This document shows, piece by piece, positions 6,963 to 15,091 of a DNA stretch of 64,000 nt. Source of the DNA: Treponema sp. UBA1747. GTDB lineage: Bacteria; Spirochaetota; Spirochaetia; Treponematales; Treponemataceae. Made by a program: the position numbers and the translations under genes. Location: the NCBI GenBank assembly GCA_002315375.1, contig DCHR01000011.1, forward strand, positions 1-64,000, in the 5' to 3' direction. Position 1 is the first letter of the stretch; every line of letters starts with the position of its first letter. A model generated the notes under the pieces. The model saw only the letters and a program-made list of their open reading frames with translations. It did not search any database and was not told the origin of the DNA.

Positions 6963-8588
6963 ATGCTTCAGAAAAAACTTGTTCTTTTATTGAATACAAA
7001 TCAGCAGTATGTGCGCCATCTTCAGGAAGAAGATATTAAAAAATTTGCTCCTGAAATCAATCGCCTTTTTGAATCGATTACCGATACTTATATTCCTCTT
7101 TTATGGATGTTTGAAAAACTTGAAGCTGAAGGAGTGGCTTATAAGATTCAGATGGTTCTTCCACCGGTTCTGTGTACACTTCTTGAAGATACAGTAATCC
7201 AGGCTCAGTATGTTGACTGGCTTTCAAGAGCAGAAGTTCTTTGCGCAAAAGAAGTAAAAAGAGTTTCTAAAAACAAGACTGTTCAGCTTCTCGCACAGAA
7301 TCGCCTTGATGTTTTGAAAAAATGCCATTCTGATTTTACAGAACGTTATGGTATGCGTCTGATTCCTCAGTTTGCCCTTCATCAGAAAGCAGGCAACCTT
7401 GAAATTATGGCAACAACCGGAACAGATATTTTCATGCCTTTCTATAAGGATCTGAAAGAAGTTCTTTCGGCTCAGGTTGAAACAGGTCTTCTTGCTTATA
7501 AAACTTTCTTTGGTGAAATCCCGGACGGATTCTGGCTTCCTGACCTTGGTTATGCAGAAGGGGTTGAAAGCATAATTCGCGCATATGGATTCAATTATAC
7601 AGTTCTGGATCCAAGAAGTACTCTTCTTGCAAAGGAACTTCCAAAAGACGGAATTTTCTATCCATGCAGATTCTATAACTCCCTTGCATGTTTTACTGCA
7701 ACAAAAGTTGACGGAAGACTTCTATATAATGAAGATGATGGTTTTGCAGAAAATGAAGTTTACAGAAATGAAAACAGAGATATTGCATTTGAACTTCCTG
7801 CAAAAGAACTGGCACCATTTATTGAAAACGGAACCGCACGTTATGCCTCAGGCTGTAAATATTTCAACAAAAGTTTTGATTCAGACCTTAGCTCTGTAAT
7901 TCCGGAAGATGAAACTGAACTCTATAATCCGGAAACAGCTTTGGAACAGGTTCAGAAAGATGCAGAAAACTTTATTTCTGTATTTAATGCAGAATTGAAT
8001 CATGCATCTGAGCTTGCATCAAATACAGATTTTGTTTCAGAAACTGTTGTTATAAATCTTGATGATATGCGCAAAAACTGGAGTGAAGGAATCAACTGGA
8101 TTGAAGCACTTTTCAGAAACGCTGATAAAGCAGATTTTGAATATGCAACCTGTAATGAACTTTTGGAAAACCAGTACAGCATGCAGAAAATCTATCCTTA
8201 CTATGCTTCAAATCTTGGAGCAGGGTATGGAGAAAATCTTCTTTCAAACAAGAACTGCTGGATGATGCGTTATGTTCGTAAAGCAAGTGAACGTATGGTT
8301 GATCTTGCAGAACGTTTCCCAACTGATACAGGATTGAAAGCCCGTCTTCTTGATCTTGCAGCAAAAGAACTTATGATTGCGCAAAGTTCCGGTTGGGCAA
8401 AAATGCTGGATGATGATATTTCTCCGGAATATGTGAAGACAGCTTTTACTGAAAGTATCAATGCTTTTACTATGGTATTCGATTCGCTGGGTTCAAATAC
8501 AGTAAGCACAGAATGGCTTACAAATCTGGAAGCAGAGCATCCATTGTTTCCTTGGATGAACTATCGCATTTTCAGTAAGAAACAGTAA
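6963..8588 (+). CDS. GH57/DUF1957-family protein, probably catalytically inactive
   Basis: 541 aa, the length and architecture of GH57 1,4-alpha-glucan branching enzymes. The five family regions can be recognised but are degenerate. Region 1, normally HAHLPYVRHP, reads NTNQQYVRHL. Region 2 keeps NLEIMATTGTD with Asp where His is usual. Region 3 is GFWLPDLGYAEG, with Asp at the nucleophile Glu position. Region 4 (FDAELFGHWW in active enzymes) appears as INLDDMRKNWSEG near residue 370, with Asn at the acid Asp position. I infer a non-catalytic glucan-binding or regulatory paralogue. It sits between the DUF4912 gene and argJ, with an AGGA SD. Confidence 0.75.
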   Translation: MLQKKLVLLLNTNQQYVRHLQEEDIKKFAPEINRLFESITDTYIPLLWMFEKLEAEGVAYKIQMVLPPVLCTLLEDTVIQAQYVDWLSRAEVLCAKEVKRVSKNKTVQLLAQNRLDVLKKCHSDFTERYGMRLIPQFALHQKAGNLEIMATTGTDIFMPFYKDLKEVLSAQVETGLLAYKTFFGEIPDGFWLPDLGYAEGVESIIRAYGFNYTVLDPRSTLLAKELPKDGIFYPCRFYNSLACFTATKVDGRLLYNEDDGFAENEVYRNENRDIAFELPAKELAPFIENGTARYASGCKYFNKSFDSDLSSVIPEDETELYNPETALEQVQKDAENFISVFNAELNHASELASNTDFVSETVVINLDDMRKNWSEGINWIEALFRNADKADFEYATCNELLENQYSMQKIYPYYASNLGAGYGENLLSNKNCWMMRYVRKASERMVDLAERFPTDTGLKARLLDLAAKELMIAQSSGWAKMLDDDISPEYVKTAFTESINAFTMVFDSLGSNTVSTEWLTNLEAEHPLFPWMNYRIFSKKQ

Positions 8589-8604
8589 TTTAGGGTGGTT
8601 TTAT

Positions 8605-9888
8605 ATGAGTGAAATTAAGTTTGTAGAAGGCGGTGTATGTGCTCCACAGGGATTCACTGCAAACGGAATGCTTTGCAAAATCAAAGCTTCAAGAACAAAA
8701 AATGATACAGCTCTGGTTTATTCAGAAAGATTATGTAATGCTGCAGGGGTTTTCACAACAAACCGCGTAAAAGCAGAAAGTGTAAAATATACAATGAAAA
8801 CAATTGCCGACGGAAAAGCTCAGGCAATTATTGAATGCTCAGGAAATGCAAACTGTTGTACGGGGCAGGCAGGTTATGATGCTGCAGTACGCATGGCAGA
8901 ATGCACTGCAAAAGCCTGTGGAATTAAGGCAGAAGACGTTCTGGTTTATACAACAGGAGTTATTGGTGCTCCCTTCGATGTAACAAAAATCGAAAATAAT
9001 ATTGATACTTTGAAAGCAGGTCTTTCAAAAGAAGGAAACAAAGAAGCCCGTATTGCAATTATGACAACTGATACTCAGCCAAAAGAGTGTGCGGTTGAAT
9101 TTACTGTTGGCGGAAAACTCTGCCGCATGGGAACTATGTGTAAAGGTTCCGGAATGATTCATATCAATATGGGAACAATGCTTTCGTTTATTACAACAGA
9201 CTGTGCAGTTTCCAGCGAAATGCTTCAGAAAGCTTTGCGTGCATCTGTAGCAGGAACTTATAATATGGTTACTATAGACGGTGATATGTCTACCAACGAT
9301 ACACTCTGTGTTTTGTCAAACGGGCTCGCCGGTAACGAAGAAATCACTTCTGAAGGACCTGATTTTGATGTTTTCCTGGAAGCTTTGAATAAGATTAACC
9401 GTGTTATGGCAATGAAAATTGCAGCAGATGGAGAAGGCGCAAGTCGTCTTGTTGAATGTAAAGTTCGGGGCGCAAAGGATCTTGAATCGGCACGCGTTCT
9501 TGCAAAAGAAGTAATAGGTTCAAATCTTGTAAAGGCTGCCATGTACGGACAGGATGCAAACTGCGGTCGTATTCTCTGTGCAATGGGGTACAGCGGCGCA
9601 GAATTCAGTCCTGAAAAAACAAGCGTTTATTTCAAAAGTATTGCAGGAAAATCCCGCTTCTTTGATGATGCCGATGCAGTATTCGGCTGTGATAAATGCG
9701 GAGATAAAATCGAAGTAATTCATGATGGTGTAGGTCTTGCTTTTGACGAAGAAAAAGCCGAAAAAATTCTTAAGGAAGAAGCTGTTCAGATTCTTGTAGT
9801 TCTTGGAGACGGAGACGCAGAAGCAACCGCCTGGGGATGTGACCTTACATACGATTACGTAAAAATTAACGGAGATTATAGAACATAA
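8605..9888 (+). CDS. argJ: Bifunctional ornithine acetyltransferase / N-acetylglutamate synthase
   Basis: It recycles the acetyl group from N-acetylornithine to glutamate and, in bifunctional members, makes N-acetylglutamate from acetyl-CoA. The protein matures by self-cleavage before a Thr nucleophile in the motif KGSGMIHINMGTML (about residues 180-193). Here the scissile pair is Gly190-Thr191, whereas Ala-Thr is the common form. MTTDTQPKE near 153 and the C-terminal WGCDLTYDYVKINGDYRT are also family marks. The 427-aa length is somewhat above the usual ~400. A GGGTGG SD precedes it, and the stop overlaps the argB start (TAATG). Confidence 0.94.
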   Translation: MSEIKFVEGGVCAPQGFTANGMLCKIKASRTKNDTALVYSERLCNAAGVFTTNRVKAESVKYTMKTIADGKAQAIIECSGNANCCTGQAGYDAAVRMAECTAKACGIKAEDVLVYTTGVIGAPFDVTKIENNIDTLKAGLSKEGNKEARIAIMTTDTQPKECAVEFTVGGKLCRMGTMCKGSGMIHINMGTMLSFITTDCAVSSEMLQKALRASVAGTYNMVTIDGDMSTNDTLCVLSNGLAGNEEITSEGPDFDVFLEALNKINRVMAMKIAADGEGASRLVECKVRGAKDLESARVLAKEVIGSNLVKAAMYGQDANCGRILCAMGYSGAEFSPEKTSVYFKSIAGKSRFFDDADAVFGCDKCGDKIEVIHDGVGLAFDEEKAEKILKEEAVQILVVLGDGDAEATAWGCDLTYDYVKINGDYRT

Positions 9889-10760
9889 TGAACGACGAAA
9901 ATTCTTTACTTTCAAATGACCAGTGGTCTGAAGTTCTTTCTCAGGCACTGCCATATTTCAAGCAGTGGGTAGGAAAGGTTGTTGTTGTAAAATACGGTGG
10001 AAATGCCATGTTGAATGAGGAACTCAAAGCTGCCGTAATGGAAGATATTGTTCTTCTTAATACAATCGGAATCAAAGTCGTTCTTGTTCATGGCGGCGGA
10101 CCTGAAATCAACAAAATGCTTGAACGTGTTGGTAAGGAATCAAAATTTGTAGACGGACTCCGTTATACAGATGAAGAAACAATGGAAATTGTTCAGATGG
10201 TTCTTACCGGAAAACTGAATAAAGAAATTGTAGGAATTCTTCTTGAAAAAGGCGGAAAAGCAGTAGGACTTTCGGGAGTTGATTCAGGCCTTCTCCGTGC
10301 AAAGAAAACAGAAAAAGATCTTGGTTATGTTGGTGATGTTACAGATGTAAATCCTGAAATCGTTCAGTCACTTATCGATAACGGATTTATTCCTGTTATT
10401 TCTACAGTTGCCCAGGGTGAAGACGGAGACAATAACCGTTACAACATTAATGCTGATACTGCCGCTGCAAAAATTGCAGTAGCACTTAAAGCCGAAAAAT
10501 TCGTTCAGCTTACAAATGTTCCTGGTGTTCTTCTGAAAATGGAAGATCCTAAGTCTCTGGTAAAACGCATTGACCGTCAGGCAATTCCTTCAATGAAAGC
10601 AACCGGAGTTCTTACCGGTGGAATGCTTCCAAAAATTGACTGCTGTCTTGAAGCCTTGAATGGGGGAGTTCCACGTACTCATATTATTGACGGCCGTGTT
10701 CCACATTCACTTCTGATAGAAATGTTCAGTGACCGCGGTATTGGTACAATGATTTATTAA
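9888..10760 (+). CDS. argB: Acetylglutamate kinase
   Basis: It phosphorylates N-acetylglutamate, the second step of the cyclic arginine pathway begun by the adjacent argJ. VVVKYGGNAML (about 23-34) carries the catalytic Lys, LVHGGGPEIN (about 66-75) is the substrate loop, and NADTAAAKIA (about 182-191) and LPKIDCC (about 247-253) complete the site. The length of 290 aa is typical. The gene shares one base with argJ. Its last 24 nt plus 3 nt beyond are repeated exactly at 10811-10837, with a double-hairpin insert between, so the real 3' end has been duplicated. Confidence 0.94.
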   Translation: MNDENSLLSNDQWSEVLSQALPYFKQWVGKVVVVKYGGNAMLNEELKAAVMEDIVLLNTIGIKVVLVHGGGPEINKMLERVGKESKFVDGLRYTDEETMEIVQMVLTGKLNKEIVGILLEKGGKAVGLSGVDSGLLRAKKTEKDLGYVGDVTDVNPEIVQSLIDNGFIPVISTVAQGEDGDNNRYNINADTAAAKIAVALKAEKFVQLTNVPGVLLKMEDPKSLVKRIDRQAIPSMKATGVLTGGMLPKIDCCLEALNGGVPRTHIIDGRVPHSLLIEMFSDRGIGTMIY

Positions 10761-10837
10761 AACCGTCGAGTTTTCTTTGAAAACTCGAAAACGAAACGAA
10801 GTTTCGTTATGGTATTGGTACAATGATTTATTAAAAC
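10737..10837. repeat. Double-hairpin element flanked by a 27-bp duplication of the argB 3' end
   Basis: The 27 bp at 10737-10763 (argB codons GIGTMIY-stop plus AAC) recur without mismatch at 10811-10837. The 47 bp between (10764-10810) consist of two tandem perfect hairpins: CGAGTTTTC-TTT-GAAAACTCG (10767-10787, 9-bp stem) and AACGAAAC-GAA-GTTTCGTT (10790-10808, 8-bp stem). Perfect flanking identity implies a recent event. The same plan is seen at icd (21493-21604). Confidence 0.75.
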
Positions 10838-10874
10838 AAAAGGTTTTATAAATAAAATTTTGATAGATTATTTG

Positions 10875-10904
10875 AAAGGAGCCCAAAATGGCTCCTTTTT
10901 TTTT
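10875..10904 (+). terminator. Intrinsic terminator of the argJ-argB run
   Basis: AAAGGAGCC (10875-10883) pairs with GGCTCCTTT (10890-10898) around CAAAAT, followed by a T run to 10904. Confidence 0.85.
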
Positions 10905-10912
10905 ATTGGATA

Positions 10913-10941
10913 TTGTCCGAACCTGTTAATTTTAGTAAATT
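10913..10941 (+). promoter_or_regulatory. Possible promoter of the ABC exporter, leaderless
   Basis: TTGTCC (10913-10918), 17-nt spacer, TAAATT (10936-10941), then 7 nt to the ATG at 10949. There is no Shine-Dalgarno. A TTG start at 10913 would lie on the -35 itself, which argues for the ATG at 10949. Confidence 0.35.
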
Positions 10942-10948
10942 TCTATGT

Positions 10949-12697
10949 ATGTCTAATATCAGAAAAATAATGCACGGTATGGAAGGTAAATACATCGCCT
11001 ATACCGCTCTTTCACCGGTTTCAATGATAGGTGAAGTTTTGATGGAATCAATCATTCCGCTTATTATGGCAAAAATGATTGATGAAGGTATTCAGGGCGG
11101 AAACTTTTCTGTAGTTCTGCATCAGGGACTTTTAATGGCCTGTCTGGCTGTAGTTTCCCTTGTGTGCGGATGCTGCGGATCGATTTTTTCTGCCCGCGCA
11201 TCTCAAGGATTCAGCCACAATCTTCGAAAAAGACTTTTTAATAAAGTCCAGAATTTCTCCTTTGCAAATATCGATAAATTCAGCACGGCAAGTCTTGTAA
11301 CCCGGCTGACAACTGATGTTACAAACATTCAGAATATTTACCGTATGATTATCCAGATGTGTTTCCGCGCTCCTTTTATGCTCGTTGCCGGAAGCTTTAT
11401 GGCTCTGAAATTAAATGCAAGACTTAGTGTTGTATTTGCCGTTTCAATCCCGATTCTTGCAGTAAGTATTGTTGCAATTGGAAAAGCAGCTCATCCTTTG
11501 TTTGAGAAAATGCTTAAGAAGTATGACGGTCTCAATGCCCGTATCCAGGAAAATCTCATTGGAATCCGTGTTGTCAAGGCTTATGTCCGCAGGGATTTTG
11601 AAAATGAAAAGTTTGAAAAGGCTGCAGATGAAGTTCGTCAGGCTCAGGTAAAGGCAGAAAAAAGAATTATTTTTCTGTTCCCGATTATGCAGCTTGTTAT
11701 TTATTCCACTGTTATCACAGTTTTATGGCTTGGTGGAAAACAGGTCGTTGTCGGTGATATGAAAGTTGGAGAACTTACCAGTTTTATCACTTATGTAACC
11801 CAGGTTCTTTCTTCCCTTATGATGGTCGGTTTCATCTTTACAGGCATTGTTCTTTCTGCCGCTTCAATGAAACGTATCGTTGAAGTTCTGGATGAAAAAC
11901 TGGATATCGATAATCCTGAAAATCCTGTAATGGAAGTAAAAGACGGAAGCATTTCCTTCGAAAATGTTGATTTCTCTTATGTAAAAAAAGAAGACAATCT
12001 GGCTTTATCCGGAATCAATCTGAATATAAAATCCGGCGCAGTAGTCGGAATAATCGGAGGAACAGGTTCTTCAAAATCTTCTCTGGTTTCTTTGATTCCC
12101 CGTCTTTACGATGTTACAAAAGGTTCTGTAAAAGTTGGCGGAATTGATGTCCGTGAATATGACCTGACAGTTCTTCGTGATACTGTTTCTATGGTTCTCC
12201 AGAAGAACGTCCTTTTCAGCGGATCGATTAAAGACAATCTGCGCTGGGGTAATGAAAATGCAACTGACGAAGAAATGCTTGAAGCCTGTAAGGCAGCTGA
12301 TGCAGATTCTTTCATTCAGAATTTCCCTGAAAAATATGATTATCATATTGAACAGGGCGGATCGAATGTTTCGGGTGGTCAGAAACAGAGACTTTGTATC
12401 GCCAGAGCTCTTCTGAAAAAACCGAAAATTCTTATTCTGGATGATTCAACCAGTGCTGTTGATACAGCAACAGAAAGCCGTATTCGCGGATCCCTGAAAG
12501 AACTGGCTCCGGAAACAACAAAGATTATTATTGCCCAGCGTATTTCTTCTGTTAAAGATGCAGATATGATTATTGTTCTGGATGACGGAAAAATTAATGG
12601 TGTTGGAACTCATGATGAGCTTCTTGCAAACAATGCAATTTACCGTGAAGTAAATGATTCCCAGTCTCAGGGCTCGGGTGACGCAGATATTGATTAA
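10949..12697 (+). CDS. ABC exporter half-transporter, degenerate nucleotide-site subunit
   Basis: 582 aa: a six-helix type-I exporter membrane domain (about 1-310) followed by an ATP-binding domain. Walker A reads GGTGSSKSS (the usual G of GSGKS is S), the signature is VSGGQKQR, and Walker B is ILILDDSTSAVD, with Asp in place of the catalytic Glu. Such a subunit pairs with a canonical one, here the gene 11 nt downstream, to form a heterodimeric multidrug/lipid exporter of the LmrCD/BmrCD type. The frame is open upstream to a TTG at 10913; the ATG at 10949 is preferred because a promoter-like pair sits just upstream. The substrate is unknown. Confidence 0.85.
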   Translation: MSNIRKIMHGMEGKYIAYTALSPVSMIGEVLMESIIPLIMAKMIDEGIQGGNFSVVLHQGLLMACLAVVSLVCGCCGSIFSARASQGFSHNLRKRLFNKVQNFSFANIDKFSTASLVTRLTTDVTNIQNIYRMIIQMCFRAPFMLVAGSFMALKLNARLSVVFAVSIPILAVSIVAIGKAAHPLFEKMLKKYDGLNARIQENLIGIRVVKAYVRRDFENEKFEKAADEVRQAQVKAEKRIIFLFPIMQLVIYSTVITVLWLGGKQVVVGDMKVGELTSFITYVTQVLSSLMMVGFIFTGIVLSAASMKRIVEVLDEKLDIDNPENPVMEVKDGSISFENVDFSYVKKEDNLALSGINLNIKSGAVVGIIGGTGSSKSSLVSLIPRLYDVTKGSVKVGGIDVREYDLTVLRDTVSMVLQKNVLFSGSIKDNLRWGNENATDEEMLEACKAADADSFIQNFPEKYDYHIEQGGSNVSGGQKQRLCIARALLKKPKILILDDSTSAVDTATESRIRGSLKELAPETTKIIIAQRISSVKDADMIIVLDDGKINGVGTHDELLANNAIYREVNDSQSQGSGDADID

Positions 12698-12708
12698 GGA
12701 GGAAGATT

Positions 12709-14634
12709 ATGCCACCAGCAAAAGGATTTGGTAAACCAAAAAACGCAAAAAAAACTATCGGACGCCTTATCAAATATATGGGTAAATATAAAGGACTCTG
12801 GCTTATTGTATTCATTTGTGTTCTTCTGAATGCAGGGGCCGGAGTGCTCGGAAACTACATGATTAAACCGGCAATCAACAATTACATTATGCCTTTAATC
12901 GGTCAGGATAATCCGGATTTTTCAGGATTCCTTACATTCCTTTCTGTAGTAATGCTGATTTATGCCGTGGGAGCTTTCTCGCAGTGGCTTAATTCACGTT
13001 TGATTGTAAAGATTTCTACCGGGGTTCTTTATGATATCCGTGTAGAGCTTTTCAGAAAACTGGAACTTCTTCCGGTTAAATATTATGACCAGCATACTCA
13101 CGGCGAGCTTATGAGCCGTTTCACAAATGATACGGATACCTTAAGGGAAATGATGGGACAGACTGTTCCCCAGCTGGTTTCTTCTGTTATTACAGTAGTT
13201 TCTCTTTTTGTAATGATGCTTATTATGAACCTGCCTCTTACAGTTCTTCTTGTTCTGACACTGTTCCTGGTTATGTACCTTACTGCTGTTATTGCAAAAA
13301 ACAGTGCTAAGTTTTTCCGTGCCCAGCAGGAAAATGTCGGTAAGGTAAACGGATTTATAGAAGAAATGGTAGAAGGTCAGAAGGTAATCAAGGTTTTCAA
13401 TCATGAAACAAAGGCAAAAGATCAGTTTGCAGGTTTAAGCGAAGCACTTAGAAAAGCCGGTACAAATGCAAATACTTTTGCAGCAATTCTTGGACCAATC
13501 AATAACAATCTTTCTCATATTCAGTATGCAATTATTGCTATTGCCGGTGCCGCTCTGGCAATTCTTACAAAAGAGAAGGGTGCCTCAATGCCTGCAATTC
13601 TTGCTACAGACCTGGGAACAGTTGTAGCTTTCCTTCAGTGTACAAGAAGTTTCGGTCAGCCAATCGGAATGGCAAGTCAGCAGGCAAATGCAGTATTGAA
13701 TGCTCTGGCTGGTGCTGAACGTATTTTCGGAGTTATCGATGAAATCCCTGAAATTGATGAAGGCCGCTACAGCCTGGTAAATGCCTATGAAGCAAAAGAT
13801 AATGACGGGAACTCAAAACTCGTTCAATCCTTTGCATATACAGGCGAATGGGCATGGAAGAATCCTGATTCTGGAGAGCTTTCACAGATGAAAGGGGAGG
13901 TTGTGTTTGACAATGTTACTTTCGGTTATACAGACGAAAAAACTGTTCTTCATAATATAGACATTCATGCAAAACCGGGAATGAAAATTGCACTTGTCGG
14001 ATCAACCGGATCCGGAAAAACTACGACAATTAATCTTCTTACACGTTTTTATGATGTTGCAGAAGAAAACGGACGGATTCTCTTTGATGGAATTCCTCTT
14101 AATCAGATTTCAAAGGATGCTCTCCGCCGGTCACTTGGAATGGTTCAGCAGAATACACACCTTTTTACCGGAACAATTCGTGAAAATATCCGTTACGGTA
14201 ATCTGAATGCATCAGATGCTCAGGTTTATGAAGCTGCAAAGCTTGCTAATGCAGATTCCTTTATCAGACACCTTCCAGAAGGTTACGATACAGTAATTAC
14301 CGGTGACGGAGGAAGTTTGTCTCAGGGACAGCGTCAGCTTTTGGCCATTGCCCGTGCAGCTGTTGCAAATCCTCCGGTATTGATTCTTGATGAAGCTACA
14401 AGTTCTATTGATACTCGTACAGAAAAACTGATTGAAAACGGAATGGATGGTCTTATGTCAGGCCGTACAAGTTTCGTAATTGCTCACCGTTTGTCTACTG
14501 TCCGCAATGCTGATGAAATTATCGTTCTGGAACACGGAAATATCATTGAGCGCGGAACACATGAAGAACTTCTTGCAAAGCAGGGCAGATATTACCATTT
14601 GTATACAGGAAACCGTATTACTCTTGATGAATAG
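12709..14634 (+). CDS. ABC exporter half-transporter, canonical subunit
   Basis: 641 aa: membrane domain (about 1-330) and ATPase domain with canonical Walker A GSTGSGKTTT (about 430-439), a signature variant LSQGQRQLLAIARA, and Walker B VLILDEATSSIDT with the catalytic Glu intact. It follows the degenerate partner by 11 nt with an AAGGAGG SD, so the two are almost certainly made together as a heterodimer. An insert of about 40 residues between the membrane and ATPase domains (about 365-395, rich in Gly, Asn and Trp) makes it longer than usual. A terminator follows at 14671. Confidence 0.88.
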   Translation: MPPAKGFGKPKNAKKTIGRLIKYMGKYKGLWLIVFICVLLNAGAGVLGNYMIKPAINNYIMPLIGQDNPDFSGFLTFLSVVMLIYAVGAFSQWLNSRLIVKISTGVLYDIRVELFRKLELLPVKYYDQHTHGELMSRFTNDTDTLREMMGQTVPQLVSSVITVVSLFVMMLIMNLPLTVLLVLTLFLVMYLTAVIAKNSAKFFRAQQENVGKVNGFIEEMVEGQKVIKVFNHETKAKDQFAGLSEALRKAGTNANTFAAILGPINNNLSHIQYAIIAIAGAALAILTKEKGASMPAILATDLGTVVAFLQCTRSFGQPIGMASQQANAVLNALAGAERIFGVIDEIPEIDEGRYSLVNAYEAKDNDGNSKLVQSFAYTGEWAWKNPDSGELSQMKGEVVFDNVTFGYTDEKTVLHNIDIHAKPGMKIALVGSTGSGKTTTINLLTRFYDVAEENGRILFDGIPLNQISKDALRRSLGMVQQNTHLFTGTIRENIRYGNLNASDAQVYEAAKLANADSFIRHLPEGYDTVITGDGGSLSQGQRQLLAIARAAVANPPVLILDEATSSIDTRTEKLIENGMDGLMSGRTSFVIAHRLSTVRNADEIIVLEHGNIIERGTHEELLAKQGRYYHLYTGNRITLDE

Positions 14635-14670
14635 GATTTCCCTGTTATTTTATTACTAACTTCGTTTGAG

Positions 14671-14700
14671 AATCCTGCCTTTAGGGGCAGGATTTTTTTT
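14671..14700 (+). terminator. Intrinsic terminator of the ABC exporter operon
   Basis: AATCCTGCC (14671-14679) pairs with GGCAGGATT (14685-14693) and is followed by a long T run. The next 290 bp to the promoter at 14990 are very A/T-rich with many A- and T-tracts; I see no gene in them. Confidence 0.9.
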
Positions 14701-14989
14701 TGCACCTTACAGTGATTGAATATGTCAAAATAATCATTTCTTAACTGGTAAAAAAGAGGGAATTGGAAGGTTTTTGTAGAAAAAAAACAAAAAAAAATCC
14801 AAATTCAGGAAAAAAGTGAAAAAAACAGAAAATAAATGACATTTTTTATTTTTTTGTCAAAAAGAAAAATATAAAAAAAACAGTATTTTTAATTACATTT
14901 AATTGAATTTTTTAGAATTTTATGCGGTTTTTTGACAATATCTCCATTTACTTAGATTTACTTAAAAAACAAAAAATTAATTTTTTTTC

Positions 14990-15018
14990 TTGACGGGAAA
15001 AATTTGCCGTGTTAAGAT
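14990..15018 (+). promoter_or_regulatory. Promoter of the porin-like outer-membrane protein gene
   Basis: TTGACG (14990-14995), a 17-nt spacer and TAAGAT (15013-15018), preceded by long A/T tracts that could act as UP elements. The start of transcription would be near 15025, leaving a leader of about 65 nt with a strong AAAGGAGG SD. Confidence 0.7.
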
Positions 15019-15091
15019 AAAGAAAAAAGGGACCAAGATGTGGGAGGCGTTGCCAACTACGGTCTTTAAAAAAAAAGGAGGATTTTTTCAA

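Noticed and set aside
14990..15091. Longer N-terminus of the porin-like protein
   Set aside because: It would start on the -35 hexamer and hide the signal peptide; a strong SD directly precedes 15092.
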